The position numbers were made by a program, and so were the translations under genes. Positions 1-8,875 of a stretch of 64,000 nt of DNA are shown in pieces (position 1 is the first letter of the stretch; every line of letters begins with the position of its first letter). The notes beneath the pieces were generated by a model. It ran no database searches. It had not been told where the DNA came from and saw only the letters and a list, made by a program, of their open reading frames with translations. Source of the DNA: Sneathiella sp. P13V-1 (GTDB lineage: Bacteria > Pseudomonadota > Alphaproteobacteria > Sneathiellales > Sneathiellaceae); assembly GCF_015143595.1 (NCBI RefSeq), contig NZ_WYEU01000003.1, positions 310,001-374,000 of the forward strand, read 5' to 3'.

Positions 1-169
1 CGTGGCGTGGCAGGAAAACCATCTGCACACCATCCAGTTCGCCAAACAGTAACTCATCGGACGGTTCCCCAAATGGAGAAGTTACTTGTTCCCATCGGGT
101 ATTTTGCAGATTATCAAGATCATAAACGCCACTTCCACCAATGACGCCGATTACTGGTTTTTTAGTCAC
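1..169 (-). CDS. mtnP: S-methyl-5'-thioadenosine phosphorylase, N-terminal part (gene cut by window edge)
   Basis: The first 56 codons, read leftwards from a GTG start at 169, give an N-terminus with the VIGVIGGSGVY motif followed by a phosphate-loop-like region and FLPRHG. This is the start of the MTAP/PNP family, which cleaves 5'-methylthioadenosine to adenine and methylthioribose-1-phosphate in methionine salvage. GGAGG sits 7 bases before the GTG, which supports this start. The rest of the gene lies outside the window. A hairpin terminator separates it from petC upstream, so it is probably transcribed separately from the bc1 operon. MTAP rather than another purine phosphorylase is inferred from the N-terminal motif only. 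Confidence 0.8.
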   Translation of the reverse strand, partial: MTKKPVIGVIGGSGVYDLDNLQNTRWEQVTSPFGEPSDELLFGELDGVQMVFLPRH

Positions 170-222
170 CGCAAGCCTCCTTATTGAGCTTGATAATAAC
201 CTGTTTCAGCACGGCGGAGCCA

Positions 223-254
223 CAAAAAAACCCCGCTCAGTAGCGGGGTTTTTC
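223..254 (-). terminator. Rho-independent terminator of the petABC operon
   Basis: A perfect stem AAAACCCCGCT / AGCGGGGTTTT with a short CAGT-type loop lies 32 bases beyond the petC stop. On the minus strand it is followed by a run of T residues, so it should end the bc1 transcript before mtnP. The symmetrical A and T flanks mean it could also work on the plus strand. Confidence 0.85.
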
Positions 255-285
255 AATCTGTGGAAGTTCCCTTCCAGCAAAATTC

Positions 286-1053
286 TTAGTGAACGTCAGC
301 CCAAACTTTACGTTTTGCAGCATAGAACAGCGCGCTGAGAACGATCAGGAACAGGATCACTTTCAGACCCATATTCTTACGCTCTTCCAGCTTAGGCTCA
401 GCAGCCCACGCAAGGAAAACCGTTACGTCTTTAGCTTGCTGATCAATCGTTGCTTTGGTTCCGTCTGAATATTCAACACCATCTTCCGCAAGAGGGGCTG
501 GCATCGCAATATTATGGCCGGCGAAGTACGCGTTGTAGTTCATGCCTTCTGGAACTTCAAAGTCAGCAGGTGCATCTGTGTAACCAGTCATTAGAGAGTA
601 CATGTAGTTCTCAAATCCTGGACGCGCTTTCACCATCAGAGACAGGTCTGGTGGATATGCGCCACCATTTGATGCACGAGCCGCTTTCTCGTTTGCAAAT
701 GGATCTGGGAATTTGTCGAATGTTTTTCCCGGACGCGTGAACATCTCACCTTCATCATCCGGACCATCAACAAATTCATACTCTGCCGCAATCGCTTTCA
801 CTTCTGCTTCAGAGAAGCCAAGGTCCTGCAACGTGCGGAAAGCAACTTGATTCAGACCATGACAACCGGCACAAACTTCGCGGTAAACCTGAAGGCCACG
901 CTGTGCAGCTTCACGATCATAAGTTCCAAAGATACCTGTGTGCTTCCAATCGACTGATTTGTAATCGATGGCGGCACCGGCGGCTTGTGCGCCGGTGAAC
1001 GTCATGACTGACAGAAGAGCAGCGGCGCTAAGTGATTTAATCAATTTAAGCAT
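286..1053 (-). CDS. petC: Cytochrome c1 subunit of the cytochrome bc1 complex
   Basis: The 255-residue protein has a signal peptide (residues 1-24, ending AQA), one CAGCH haem c motif (Cys61, Cys64, His65), a later Met ligand candidate in NIAMPAP, and a C-terminal membrane anchor near [18 protein letters not shown]. It passes electrons from the Rieske centre to soluble or membrane cytochrome c on the periplasmic side of complex III. The reading frame extends further upstream, but the signal peptide begins at the ATG at 1053, which overlaps the end of petB by 8 bases, so that start is chosen. It is the last gene of petABC and is followed by a strong terminator. Confidence 0.95.
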   Translation of the reverse strand: MLKLIKSLSAAALLSVMTFTGAQAAGAAIDYKSVDWKHTGIFGTYDREAAQRGLQVYREVCAGCHGLNQVAFRTLQDLGFSEAEVKAIAAEYEFVDGPDDEGEMFTRPGKTFDKFPDPFANEKAARASNGGAYPPDLSLMVKARPGFENYMYSLMTGYTDAPADFEVPEGMNYNAYFAGHNIAMPAPLAEDGVEYSDGTKATIDQQAKDVTVFLAWAAEPKLEERKNMGLKVILFLIVLSALFYAAKRKVWADVH

Positions 1054-2284
1054 TGCTTGCTCCCTCAGCAGAAGGTTTCTTATCCAATACAGCTTCTGAA
1101 ATGCTTGCCGGAAGCGGTTTGTGTTTTTCAAACAGACCAACCAGTGGCAGCAAGAACAGGATATGTACGAAATAGTAGACAGTCGCGATACGTCCGATCA
1201 GGATGTATGGCTCTTCCGCTGGTTTACCACCAACATATGTCAGAACGATACAGTCAATCACGAAGATCCAGAACAGCTGCTTGTAAATCGGACGGAAGCG
1301 CGCAGATTTAACACGACTTTTGTCCAGCCAAGGCAGCGCGAACAGAACAGCGATCGCACCAAACATCAGAAGAACGCCACCAAGTTTATCAGGAACAGCA
1401 CGCAGGATCGCGTAGAATGGCAGGAAGTACCACTCAGGAACGATGTGTGCAGGTGTTACCAGTGGGTTAGCCGGAATGTAGTTGTCCGGGTGACCCAAAT
1501 AGTTTGGTGCGTAGAACAGGAAGGCACAGAAGAAGATCAGGAAGATCCCCAGTCCGAACAGATCCTTGATTGTGTAATAAGGATGGAACGGAATGCTGTC
1601 CTGTTTGTCTTTGATTTCGATACCTGTTGGGTTGTTTGAACCGTGGGTATGAAGCGCCCAGATGTGCAGGATAACCACACCAGCGATTACGAACGGCAGC
1701 AGATAGTGCAGGCTGAAGAAACGGTTCAATGTTGGGTTATCGACAGAGAAACCACCCCAGAGCCATGTTACAATCGGATCACCAACAACCGGCAATGCGC
1801 CGAACAGGTTGGTAATAACTGTCGCACCCCAGAAGCTCATTTGGCCCCAAGGAAGAACGTAACCCATAAAGGCTGTTGCCATCATCAGCAGGAAGATCAC
1901 AAGACCTAACCACCACAACAGTTCACGAGGCGCCTTGTAGGAGCCGTAGTACAACCCGCGGAAAATGTGAAGATACACAACGATAAAGAACATGGACGCG
2001 CCGTTTGCGTGCATGTAACGCAGCAGCCAGCCATAGTTCACGTCACGCATGATATGTTCAACAGAGTTAAACGCCATATCAACATGCGCTGTGTAGTGCA
2101 TGGAAAGCACGATACCAGTGACGATCTGTACAACCAGCATAAAGCCTGCCAGGGAGCCGAATGTCCACCAGTAGCTTAGGTTCTTTGGTGTTGGATATTC
2201 ATAAAGAGCGTGATGCAGCATGCCGAAAATCGGCAGGCGGTGATCCACCCATTTAATAACCGGATTTTTTGGTTCAAATGACAT
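1046..2284 (-). CDS. petB: Cytochrome b subunit of the cytochrome bc1 complex
   Basis: A 412-residue polytopic membrane protein with the PEWY motif of the quinol oxidation site (in [16 protein letters not shown]) and paired histidines in helices B and D ([28 protein letters not shown]) that bind the two b haems. The length matches bacterial, unsplit cytochrome b rather than the split b6/subunit IV arrangement. It oxidises ubiquinol and recycles one electron through the Q cycle. It lies 11 bases after petA and overlaps petC, so the three genes form one operon. Confidence 0.97.
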   Translation of the reverse strand: MSFEPKNPVIKWVDHRLPIFGMLHHALYEYPTPKNLSYWWTFGSLAGFMLVVQIVTGIVLSMHYTAHVDMAFNSVEHIMRDVNYGWLLRYMHANGASMFFIVVYLHIFRGLYYGSYKAPRELLWWLGLVIFLLMMATAFMGYVLPWGQMSFWGATVITNLFGALPVVGDPIVTWLWGGFSVDNPTLNRFFSLHYLLPFVIAGVVILHIWALHTHGSNNPTGIEIKDKQDSIPFHPYYTIKDLFGLGIFLIFFCAFLFYAPNYLGHPDNYIPANPLVTPAHIVPEWYFLPFYAILRAVPDKLGGVLLMFGAIAVLFALPWLDKSRVKSARFRPIYKQLFWIFVIDCIVLTYVGGKPAEEPYILIGRIATVYYFVHILFLLPLVGLFEKHKPLPASISEAVLDKKPSAEGASNA

Positions 2285-2295
2285 ATTGGATCCCC

Positions 2296-2826
2296 TTAGC
2301 CGATTTTTACAACGTTGCCGTCGTCGATAAAGGCATATGGTGGCACCTCAAGGTTGAGAGGCGCAGGACCTTTACGAATACGACCTGATGTATCGTAGTG
2401 AGAGCCATGGCATGGACAGAACCAACCATCGAAGTCACCTGCTTCTTTAAGCGGCACACAGCCAAGGTGAGTACAGATGCCCAGCATGACAAGCCATTCT
2501 GGATTCTGAACACGATCTTCGTCAGCCTGAGGATCAGGCAATGTGGCCACGTCAACGTCCTGTGCGGCTTTAATTTCTTCAGCCGTTCTATGACGTATGA
2601 AAACAGGCTTACCCTGCCACACGGCGGTAATTTCTGACCCTGCTTCAATAGCAGACAGATTAACTTCAGTCGTAGAAAGAGCAAGAACATCTGCAGATGG
2701 ATTCATCTGGTCGATAAACGGCCAAATTGCCATCGCTGTTCCCACTGCCCCTACGCCACCGGCAGCAATATATAGAAAATCACGACGTACGACGCCGTCT
2801 TCCTCTACAGGGGTGGTAGTAGTCAT
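2296..2826 (-). CDS. petA: Ubiquinol-cytochrome c reductase iron-sulfur (Rieske) subunit
   Basis: A 176-residue protein with an N-terminal Tat-type RRDFL motif (residues 14-18), a hydrophobic anchor to about residue 40, and the two Rieske boxes CTHLGC (118-123) and CPCHGSHYD (137-145) that hold the 2Fe-2S cluster through two Cys and two His. The two remaining Cys can form the usual disulfide. It takes the first electron from ubiquinol in complex III. It is the first gene of petABC; the promoter must lie in the 151-base gap shared with the divergent trmL. Confidence 0.97.
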   Translation of the reverse strand: MTTTTPVEEDGVVRRDFLYIAAGGVGAVGTAMAIWPFIDQMNPSADVLALSTTEVNLSAIEAGSEITAVWQGKPVFIRHRTAEEIKAAQDVDVATLPDPQADEDRVQNPEWLVMLGICTHLGCVPLKEAGDFDGWFCPCHGSHYDTSGRIRKGPAPLNLEVPPYAFIDDGNVVKIG

Positions 2827-2977
2827 TAAACTTCCCCGGAATTTTGCAAAATAAATCTCTAGCGACCGCTTTTTGTCACCATATTTCCAGAATGTCTAGC
2901 CCCAACATGGAAAATATGACAAACAGTCGCAGATTAGCTCTATAAATGTCACACCTTAATAAATAGGCAAACCAAGG

Positions 2978-3427
2978 ATGGAAATCGCTTTATACCAGCC
3001 GGATATCGCCCCAAATGTCGGGACAATTATACGTCTTGGTGCCTGTATGGGGGCGCCCGTACATATTATTGAGCCATGCGGCTTTCCGTTCGGAACGAAA
3101 GATTTACGCCGATCTGTCATGGATTATAAAGATATCGCCGAAGTTCACAGGCATAACAGCTGGGAAGATTTTGTAGAATCAACCAAAGGACAGCGAAAAG
3201 TCCTCCTGACCACACGTGCATCCAAGCCCTATACAGATTTCGCTTTTAGTAATAACGATATCCTGTTGCTAGGACGTGAAAGCGCCGGCGTTCCTGAAGA
3301 CGTGCACGAAATTGTGGATGGACGCGTGTTGATTCCCATGCAACAAGGAGCGAGATCCATCAACGTTGCCCTTTCCGCCTCCATGGTTCTGGGAGAGGCG
3401 TTGCGGCAAACAGATGGCTTCAAGTAA
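2978..3427 (+). CDS. trmL: tRNA (cytidine/uridine-34-2'-O)-methyltransferase
   Basis: A 149-residue single-domain SPOUT methyltransferase. The N-terminal IALYQPDIAPNVGTIIRLGACMG and the C-terminal knot segments LLLGRESAGVP, IPMQ and SINVALSASMV are typical of TrmL, which methylates the wobble ribose of certain leucine tRNAs. The length equals the minimal family. It is divergent from petA and 23 bases before hemF, so the two plus-strand genes may share a transcript. The ribosome site is weak: AAGG directly abuts the ATG. Confidence 0.92.
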   Translation: MEIALYQPDIAPNVGTIIRLGACMGAPVHIIEPCGFPFGTKDLRRSVMDYKDIAEVHRHNSWEDFVESTKGQRKVLLTTRASKPYTDFAFSNNDILLLGRESAGVPEDVHEIVDGRVLIPMQQGARSINVALSASMVLGEALRQTDGFK

Positions 3428-3450
3428 ACAAGCGTCAGCGGGTTAGATAA

Positions 3451-4299
3451 ATGTCAGAGATGATCGAAAAGCAAAAAGAGACTGCAGCAAACTGGTTTCG
3501 GCAATTGCGGGATGAAATTCGGGATGCTTTTGAAAAACTGGAAGACGAGCTTGTCGGTACGCATTCTGAACTTCCGCCAGGCCGGTTTGAAGTTTCAGAG
3601 TGGGACCGGCCTGGGGGCGGCGGTGGCCAAATGTCCGTTATGCGAGGCCGGGTCTTTGAAAAAGTTGGCGTGAACATCTCCACCGTTCATGGAGAGTTTT
3701 CAGAAGAGTTCCGTAAAAACATCCCCGGAACTGAACAATCGGGTTCCTTCTGGGCAAGCGGCATTTCTCTTGTTGCCCACATGCGCTCTCCTCTGGTTCC
3801 AGCAGTTCACATGAATACCCGCCATATCGTCACTGGCAAATCTTGGTTCGGCGGAGGGGCTGATCTTACTCCGATGTATGTGGATGATCAGGATACGGCC
3901 ACTTTCCACAACACCCTGAAAGAAGCCTGCGACAAACATAACCCCGCCTATTACCCAGAATATAAGAAATGGTGCGATGAGTATTTCTTCCTACCACACA
4001 GAAACGAACCACGCGGTGTGGGAGGGATCTTTTACGACAAGCTGGAAGGGGATTGGGACGCCAACTTCGCCTTTACTCAGGATGTAGGACGCGCGTTTCG
4101 CGATGTATATCCTGAAATCGTTCGCCGCCACATGAATAAAAGCTGGACGGCAGAACAGCGCGACCATCAACTGATCAAACGTGGCCGATATGTAGAGTTT
4201 AACCTGCTTCATGACCGCGGCACGACATTTGGCCTCAAAACCGGTGGCAACACAGAAGCCATTCTGATGTCCATGCCGCCAGAGGTTAAATGGCCCTAA
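3451..4299 (+). CDS. hemF: Oxygen-dependent coproporphyrinogen III oxidase
   Basis: The 282-residue protein carries the HemF hallmarks: [49 protein letters not shown] and [10 protein letters not shown], and in the C-terminal half the [20 protein letters not shown] substrate-site region. It decarboxylates coproporphyrinogen III to protoporphyrinogen IX using O2, in the cytoplasm. Beside the bc1 genes it fits an aerobic respiratory neighbourhood. The stop at 4299 is followed by a long stretch without protein genes. Confidence 0.95.
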   Translation: MSEMIEKQKETAANWFRQLRDEIRDAFEKLEDELVGTHSELPPGRFEVSEWDRPGGGGGQMSVMRGRVFEKVGVNISTVHGEFSEEFRKNIPGTEQSGSFWASGISLVAHMRSPLVPAVHMNTRHIVTGKSWFGGGADLTPMYVDDQDTATFHNTLKEACDKHNPAYYPEYKKWCDEYFFLPHRNEPRGVGGIFYDKLEGDWDANFAFTQDVGRAFRDVYPEIVRRHMNKSWTAEQRDHQLIKRGRYVEFNLLHDRGTTFGLKTGGNTEAILMSMPPEVKWP

Positions 4300-4384
4300 T
4301 CTACATTTGAACGCTCCTAAGATACATTATGTGACGACCCTCACACAAATTGACCTTGGGTTCTGTCCCTTGGCCTCCTAAATG

Positions 4385-4598
4385 AAGATGCGTTGTTAGT
4401 TCAACGCCAGAGCATATCAGGTCTGGAGGCCTCTTCGCCTCCCCCTCTCTCAAGCGGTGCATATGAGTGCTGCATCGCTGAAGGGCCATCTGGACCACAA
4501 TGATATAGTCTCTGTCCCTCTAACTCAGTGGATTGGCAGATCTGCTTGAGGGAACCACCTCCTGTAAAGGCCCCGCCCCAATCGGGGCCTTTCTTTTT
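4385..4598 (+). ncRNA. Candidate structured small RNA ending in a terminator
   Basis: Between hemF and upp there is no convincing protein gene, but successive hairpins can be drawn on the plus strand: GCGTTG/CAACGC at 4390-4407, GGAGGC/GCCTCC at 4425-4442, AGCGGTGCA/TGCATCGCT at 4453-4479, AGGGCCA/TGTCCCT with one mismatch at 4482-4519, and a 10-bp terminator stem at 4566-4592 followed by T residues. A CTCAAGC/GCTTGAG pairing (about 4448-4454 with 4542-4549) would compete with the third hairpin. The layout fits a roughly 200-nt small RNA. I do not recognise the family. 6S RNA is one possibility by size, but its diagnostic bubble was not found. The 5' end is a guess. Confidence 0.4.
4566..4598 (+). 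terminator. Rho-independent terminator after the candidate small RNA
   Basis: A perfect 10-bp stem AAAGGCCCCG / CGGGGCCTTT with a 7-base loop is followed by CTTTTT on the plus strand. It lies 267 bases after the hemF stop, too far to be a simple hemF terminator unless hemF has a long 3' UTR. It is better explained as the end of a separate or processed RNA. Confidence 0.85.
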
Positions 4599-4729
4599 CC
4601 TAAAATTCAAAAATGGTGATGACGGACACAAGGTACGACCTGCATTTCGTGATGCCCGGCACAGTCGACAGCTGATTGATCGAGTAATGTAAGTTTCAGC
4701 AGTGCAGTTCAGCATTGGAGGACAAACAA

Positions 4730-4852
4730 ATGATCAGGTTCAGATACAATTATTTTTCCGTCGCGTTGCAAGTCTTTTGCAAGCTGGTTGCCAAGCCGCA
4801 GATGGGTGGAATGACGTTGAAGGCCTGCCAACAATGTAGCTGCCCGCAATAG
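4730..4852 (+). CDS. Possible small protein of 40 residues with a Cys-rich tail
   Basis: An ATG at 4730 preceded by TGGAGG at 4716-4721 opens a 40-codon frame ending at TAG. The product starts MIRFRYNYFSVAL and ends with ACQQCSCPQ. It is followed 50 bases later by a strong terminator on the same strand. The good ribosome site and terminator argue for expression; the short length and lack of any recognised homologue argue for caution. It could equally be part of a second non-coding RNA. Confidence 0.25.
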   Translation: MIRFRYNYFSVALQVFCKLVAKPQMGGMTLKACQQCSCPQ

Positions 4853-4901
4853 TTAGCCAACACAATTCTTGGTCATCACTGTCTCCCGATGGCCAGAAAT
4901 T

Positions 4902-4938
4902 AAAGCCCCTAATCCTAACGGATAGGGGCTTTTTCTTT
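4902..4938. terminator. Bidirectional terminator between the 4.7-kb unit and upp
   Basis: AAAGCCCCTA pairs with TAGGGGCTTT, and the inner TCC/GGA extends the stem around a TAAC loop with one bulged A. The plus strand continues TTTTCTTT; on the minus strand the stem sits 21 bases beyond the upp stop but has a poorer T tract. Confidence 0.8.
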
Positions 4939-4958
4939 GGATAGATATGTTCAGAAAA

Positions 4959-5609
4959 TTAGAGTGTTCCGTAAAGACGATCGCCTGCATCGCCAAGACC
5001 TGGAACGATGTAAGCCTTCTTATTCAGCTTTTCATCAAGTCCGGCTACATAAACTTTGATCTCAGGGTGGGCATCCAGCATAACTTGCACGCCTTCTGGT
5101 GCCGCAACCAGTGCCATAAAGCTGATATTTTCTTTCTTCACACCATGATCGAGCAAAACATCGACACCCGCTTCTGCCGTGTAGCCGGTCGCCAGCATTG
5201 GATCAACAAGAATGTAGAGGCGATCTGCAGCAGTCGGGAGTTTACGCAAATATTCGACAGGGCGTTTTGTTTCCGGATCCCGATACATGCCGATATGACC
5301 AACACGCGCGGCTGGCATCAATTCTAACAAACCATCAGCCATACCAAGGCCTGCCCGCAAAATGGGGACAATAGCTGCTTTTTTGTTGGCAAGAACGGGC
5401 TGAGTTGTTGAACAAATTGGAGTTTCAATCTGCTCATCGGTCATTTTAAGATTACGAGTAATCTCATATCCCATCAACAGGGCGATCTCTTTCAACAATT
5501 GGCGGAATGTTTTCGTGGACGTGTCTTTCATCCGCATATGGCTCAGTTTGTGAACAATCAGCGGGTGGTCGAGAATGTGAAGATTTGGGAATCGTGGATC
5601 AAAAGCCAT
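4959..5609 (-). CDS. upp: Uracil phosphoribosyltransferase
   Basis: From the ATG at 5609 the product is 216 residues beginning [18 protein letters not shown], the usual UPRT N-terminus; the frame continues upstream but without family similarity. [10 protein letters not shown], the PRPP-binding DPMLATG motif, and the C-terminal [16 protein letters not shown] uracil-binding region are all present. The enzyme converts uracil and PRPP to UMP in the cytoplasm. It stands divergent from the next gene and close to the large nucleoside catabolic operon, which will release uracil through DeoA. Confidence 0.96.
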   Translation of the reverse strand: MAFDPRFPNLHILDHPLIVHKLSHMRMKDTSTKTFRQLLKEIALLMGYEITRNLKMTDEQIETPICSTTQPVLANKKAAIVPILRAGLGMADGLLELMPAARVGHIGMYRDPETKRPVEYLRKLPTAADRLYILVDPMLATGYTAEAGVDVLLDHGVKKENISFMALVAAPEGVQVMLDAHPEIKVYVAGLDEKLNKKAYIVPGLGDAGDRLYGTL

Positions 5610-5749
5610 CAATAAATACCTGTCAGTTTCATTTGCTTGCAGAATATAGTCCCCTAAAGAAGGCGGCAAGGTCTCTTTTCCCACAATAATTTTCTGGCTC
5701 CCTCCCCCCATATTGTTTTACGGTAAACAGAAAAAGGAGACGGGGGAAA

Positions 5750-6859
5750 ATGACTATTCAATTATTGGATCTTGAAGGCACGGCCTACCAGCGCGGACAG
5801 AAACACGGACAAGAACTGGCGAAAAATGTCCAATCCAATATCAAAACCTATCGTGATCGCTTCATGATGGGTGGCGCCAGCCAAGAGCGGATTGATGAAG
5901 AAGCTACCGCATGGGCCGATCGACTACAATCCCACGACGCTGAGTATTTTGAAGAAATGCAGGGGATCGCTGATGGATCTAACACGGACATTAAGGACAT
6001 TGCGCTTTTAAATGCCCGCTACGAAATCTCCTACAGCCTATACACGCAGGAAGCTGCCGCCGCTAATGATATGCCCATGCATGAACCAGACGGTTGTACG
6101 GCCTTTGGCATCCTGCCGGAATATTCGGCCAACGGGCATACTTTACTTGGACAAAACTGGGATTGGCTAAACGGCTTGCTCGGCAACCTCTGTCTTCTTC
6201 GCCAACGCTCTGACGAGCACCCTGATCATATTCTTCTCACCCAGGCGGGTATCGTGTCTGGGATGATAGGTTTTAACGAACATGGTATCGGCCTGTGTGT
6301 AAATGGCTTGTCGTCAAAGGCCGATGGCAAGGAGCTGCATCATCGCCCCTTTCACATGCGGGTGCGGGACATTATGCGAAGCAAGACCTATTTCGACGCC
6401 TTAAAAGTCATTTTTGGAACGGACAGAGTTTGCTCCACCAATTGGCTTATCGGTCAAAAAGGTGGGGAGATTCTGGATATCGAAAGCTCCCCTAACGTCG
6501 CCCACACCCTTTATCCTGAAAATGGCCTGATCACGCATGGGAATCACTTTATCAACAGGGATGGTATCGAAACTGAATATGAACGTATCGCCCCTTGCAG
6601 CTTATATCGCACGCCGCGCCTTGACCGTCTCATTCGTCAAAACAGTCAGAAATGGGACATTGAGCATCTGAAAGGGTGTCTGAAAGATCGGTTTGGGGAT
6701 CCAAAGGCGATTTGCCGTTATCCCAACCCTGAAGATCCTAATGCAGCGAAGACTGTTACCGTCACTGGCTTGATTATGGATTTGGACGAATTGACCATTG
6801 AGCTGACCGATGGTCCACCAGATCAAAACGAGTTTGTGAAATATTCACTGCGCGGGTGA
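5750..6859 (+). CDS. C45-family (acyl-CoA:6-APA acyltransferase-like) N-terminal nucleophile hydrolase
   Basis: The 369-residue protein has the C45/IAT layout: an N-terminal GTAYQRGQKHG segment, a helical stretch with EMQGIADGSN, and the DGCTAFG motif with Cys116 as the expected N-terminal nucleophile after self-cleavage, then GQNWDW and GMIGFNEHGIGLCVNGL. No signal peptide is seen, so it is likely cytoplasmic. The family includes penicillin acyltransferase, but most bacterial members have unknown amide substrates; beta-lactam chemistry should not be assumed. GGAGACGGGGG gives a strong ribosome site. The 3' end overlaps the convergent gene by 15 bases. Confidence 0.8.
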   Translation: MTIQLLDLEGTAYQRGQKHGQELAKNVQSNIKTYRDRFMMGGASQERIDEEATAWADRLQSHDAEYFEEMQGIADGSNTDIKDIALLNARYEISYSLYTQEAAAANDMPMHEPDGCTAFGILPEYSANGHTLLGQNWDWLNGLLGNLCLLRQRSDEHPDHILLTQAGIVSGMIGFNEHGIGLCVNGLSSKADGKELHHRPFHMRVRDIMRSKTYFDALKVIFGTDRVCSTNWLIGQKGGEILDIESSPNVAHTLYPENGLITHGNHFINRDGIETEYERIAPCSLYRTPRLDRLIRQNSQKWDIEHLKGCLKDRFGDPKAICRYPNPEDPNAAKTVTVTGLIMDLDELTIELTDGPPDQNEFVKYSLRG

Positions 6860-7435
6860 AGATTTCCGTTCACTTAAGCGTTCCGCCAGAATGCGGCCCA
6901 GTCCTTCAGCAATCGAATTAGTATTACGCTGAAGCAATCTGATGACGCATCGCCTGTCACATTCAGGCGGTGCGGTATAATTTTCTGGCAGTTTCAAATC
7001 AAACTTCGCAAGTAAGGTGCCATCTTCTGCCTCCAGCAAGCGCCCCTTGATCGCAAGGCGTATGCGGGTCCCAACATTCAAAAGGCTCATATCTGCGAAC
7101 AAGCTGAGGACTGCCACATAAGTAACTTTCCGGCCTTCTTGGCCTTCCAGGCCTCCTTCACGGGCACGCCGTAGGAGTGCCTCATCCTCATCTTTATCAG
7201 AAACACTCAGTCGTTCTGTTGCCTGAATCGCACTAAATCCGGCTTTTTCAACTTGCTCGGAGATTCTCGAAACCACGTCTCTGTATAGAGAATCTCCAAT
7301 TGGCGAATGCCCCTCTCCCTCACCAACGATCAGCACAGTCCGATCTTCAGCCTGAGCGTCAGAAAAACCAACACCTGCCATCATTATAACGGCGATCATT
7401 AACAAGAAGGTGGAAGTGAGAGAAAACTTAGCCAT
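6845..7435 (-). CDS. Putative secreted protein of unknown function (DUF2380-like)
   Basis: A 196-residue protein with an N-terminal signal peptide (about residues 1-29, ending DAQA). The mature part looks like a small alpha/beta domain: VLIVGEGEG, then a helix, YVAVLSLFADMSLLNVGTRIRLAIKGRLLEAEDGTLLAKFDLKLPE, and two Cys in PPECDRRCVIRLL that could form a disulfide. The pattern of strands followed by a C-terminal helix resembles periplasmic DUF2380 proteins, but I am not certain. It overlaps the convergent C45 gene and is 21 bases downstream of the next small gene. Confidence 0.6.
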   Translation of the reverse strand: MAKFSLTSTFLLMIAVIMMAGVGFSDAQAEDRTVLIVGEGEGHSPIGDSLYRDVVSRISEQVEKAGFSAIQATERLSVSDKDEDEALLRRAREGGLEGQEGRKVTYVAVLSLFADMSLLNVGTRIRLAIKGRLLEAEDGTLLAKFDLKLPENYTAPPECDRRCVIRLLQRNTNSIAEGLGRILAERLSERKSSPAQ

Positions 7436-7456
7436 TAAATATATTTTATAGGTGTG

Positions 7457-7648
7457 TTAGGAATTTTTCTTACGAGGGTCATTTGCAGCACGGGCCATCT
7501 TGCTGGCAAGTTTCCCTTCCAGCTCCAGCAGATAGGCTTCATACCCCAATTTCCGCAGTTTCTTTGAATTCCCGTACCCTTGAGTACCGTTGATTTTCTT
7601 TTCCGCAAGATCGCGGACCTTGATGATTCTGCTGTCGCTATCAGTCAT
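7457..7648 (-). CDS. Small basic hypothetical protein (63 residues)
   Basis: A 63-residue frame, rich in Lys and Arg, with no signal peptide or membrane helix: it reads KVRDLAEKKINGTQGYGNSKKLRKLGYEAYLLELEGKLASKMARA. The 21-base spacing to the next gene on the same strand suggests a two-gene transcript. I do not recognise the family. The low-complexity basic tail would suit nucleic-acid or ribosome contact, but this is a guess. Confidence 0.5.
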   Translation of the reverse strand: MTDSDSRIIKVRDLAEKKINGTQGYGNSKKLRKLGYEAYLLELEGKLASKMARAANDPRKKNS

Positions 7649-7786
7649 TTACTTTACCATTTTCGATTACCGGTTCGATTTCGTCCCAAACTTGCACAAA
7701 TCCAGCCATTTGTGGAATATTTTTTTATTCAATTCGCTATGTATTTCAGAAATCGCATTTTATAGTTAGAAGTGATACGCAAAGAC

Positions 7787-7802
7787 TTGACCAAATGGTC
7801 AA
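7787..7802. promoter_or_regulatory. Inverted repeat (likely operator) over a possible -35 box of the nucleoside operon
   Basis: TTGACCA-AA-TGGTCAA is a perfect 7+2+7 inverted repeat 72 bases before the ATG of the BMP gene. Its left half doubles as a TTGACC -35 box, with GTTAGT 17 bases downstream as a weak -10. A dimeric repressor binding here would block RNA polymerase. The regulator is not encoded next to it, and its family (GntR, TetR or other) cannot be read from the site alone. Confidence 0.5.
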
Positions 7803-7873
7803 ACTTGGTGTTAGTTCATTTTTTCCAATGAGAAGCATGACAGAATTCGAATTGCGAACAGGGAGACTAGATA

Positions 7874-8860
7874 ATGATTAAACGGTTTAAGCTGGTAGCG
7901 GCCGCAGCTGCATTGCTTGCAGCAACAGGTATCGCCAAAGCTGAGGACTTCAAACCAGCCATCGTGTTTGACATGGGTGGCAAGTTTGACAAATCCTTCA
8001 ATGAAGCAGCCTATAACGGCGCTGAAGAGTTCAAAAAAGAATCCGGCGTTGATTACATGGAATTTGAGGTCACTCAGGTTTCTCAGCGCGAACAGGCAAT
8101 GAAACGTATGGCACGCAAAGAAGCGTCCATTATCGTTGCCATGGGTTTTGCACAGGCGTCAGCTGTTGAAAAAGCTGCCAAAGCAAATCCAGATACAAAA
8201 TTCACCATCATTGACATGGTCGTTGATCTGCCAAATGTGCAGTCCATCGTCTTTAAAGAACATGAAGGTTCTTTCCTCGTTGGTATGGCGGCTGCCATGA
8301 CAAGTAAAACAGGCAAAGTTGGCTTCATCGGTGGTATGGACATTCCTCTGATCCGTAAATTCGCTCTGGGTTACGAAGAAGGCGCGAAATACGCGAACTC
8401 CAACGTTGAAGTGTTCCAGAACATGACCGGAACTACGCCGGCTGCATGGAATGATCCAACAAAAGGTGGCGAGCTTGCAAAAAGTCAGTTTGACCGTGGT
8501 GCAGACGTTGTGTTTGCTGCTGCTGGTGGTACTGGCACTGGTGTTTATCAGGCTGCGAAAGACAATGGCAAATTTGCGATCGGTGTTGACAGCAACCAGA
8601 ACTACCTGCACCCAGGCACCATGCTGACATCCATGACAAAACGTGTTGACGTTGCTGTTAAAGAAGCGTTTATGTCTGCGAAAAACGGTACATGGAAAGC
8701 TGGTATCAAGGTTCTTGGCCTGAAAGAAGAAGGCGTTGGTTATGCTGTTGACCAGTATAACAAAGATCTCCTGAGCGCAGATATGCTGGCAAAGCTTGAA
8801 AAAGCACGTGCTGACATCATCGCTGGCAACATCAAAGTTACTGACTACATGTCCAAATAA
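7874..8860 (+). CDS. BMP-family nucleoside-binding lipoprotein/periplasmic protein of an ABC importer
   Basis: A 328-residue protein with a Sec signal (residues 1-23, ending AKA). The mature part has the Med/BMP fold: FDMGGKFDKSFNEAAYNGAEEF, TIIDMVVDLPNVQSIVFKEHEGSFLVGMAAA, GKVGFIGGMDIPLI and GGTGTGVYQAAKD. The signal has no lipobox, so the protein is likely soluble in the periplasm. It captures purine or other nucleosides for the transporter encoded next. It is the first gene of a twelve-kilobase operon and the most strongly initiated one, with a GGGAGA ribosome site. Confidence 0.93.
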   Translation: MIKRFKLVAAAAALLAATGIAKAEDFKPAIVFDMGGKFDKSFNEAAYNGAEEFKKESGVDYMEFEVTQVSQREQAMKRMARKEASIIVAMGFAQASAVEKAAKANPDTKFTIIDMVVDLPNVQSIVFKEHEGSFLVGMAAAMTSKTGKVGFIGGMDIPLIRKFALGYEEGAKYANSNVEVFQNMTGTTPAAWNDPTKGGELAKSQFDRGADVVFAAAGGTGTGVYQAAKDNGKFAIGVDSNQNYLHPGTMLTSMTKRVDVAVKEAFMSAKNGTWKAGIKVLGLKEEGVGYAVDQYNKDLLSADMLAKLEKARADIIAGNIKVTDYMSK

Positions 8861-8875
8861 GTAAGATTTGAACTC

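Noticed and set aside
4415-4442. Resemblance of TCAGGTCTGGAGGC to the SRP RNA motif TCAGGTCCGGAAGG
   Set aside because: Only the first half fits. The conserved AAGCAGCC segment and the domain IV stem are missing.
4401-4715. Minus-strand open frames of 65-104 codons between hemF and upp
   Set aside because: They run opposite the hairpin series and plus-strand terminator, and their products look random and Cys/Arg-rich.
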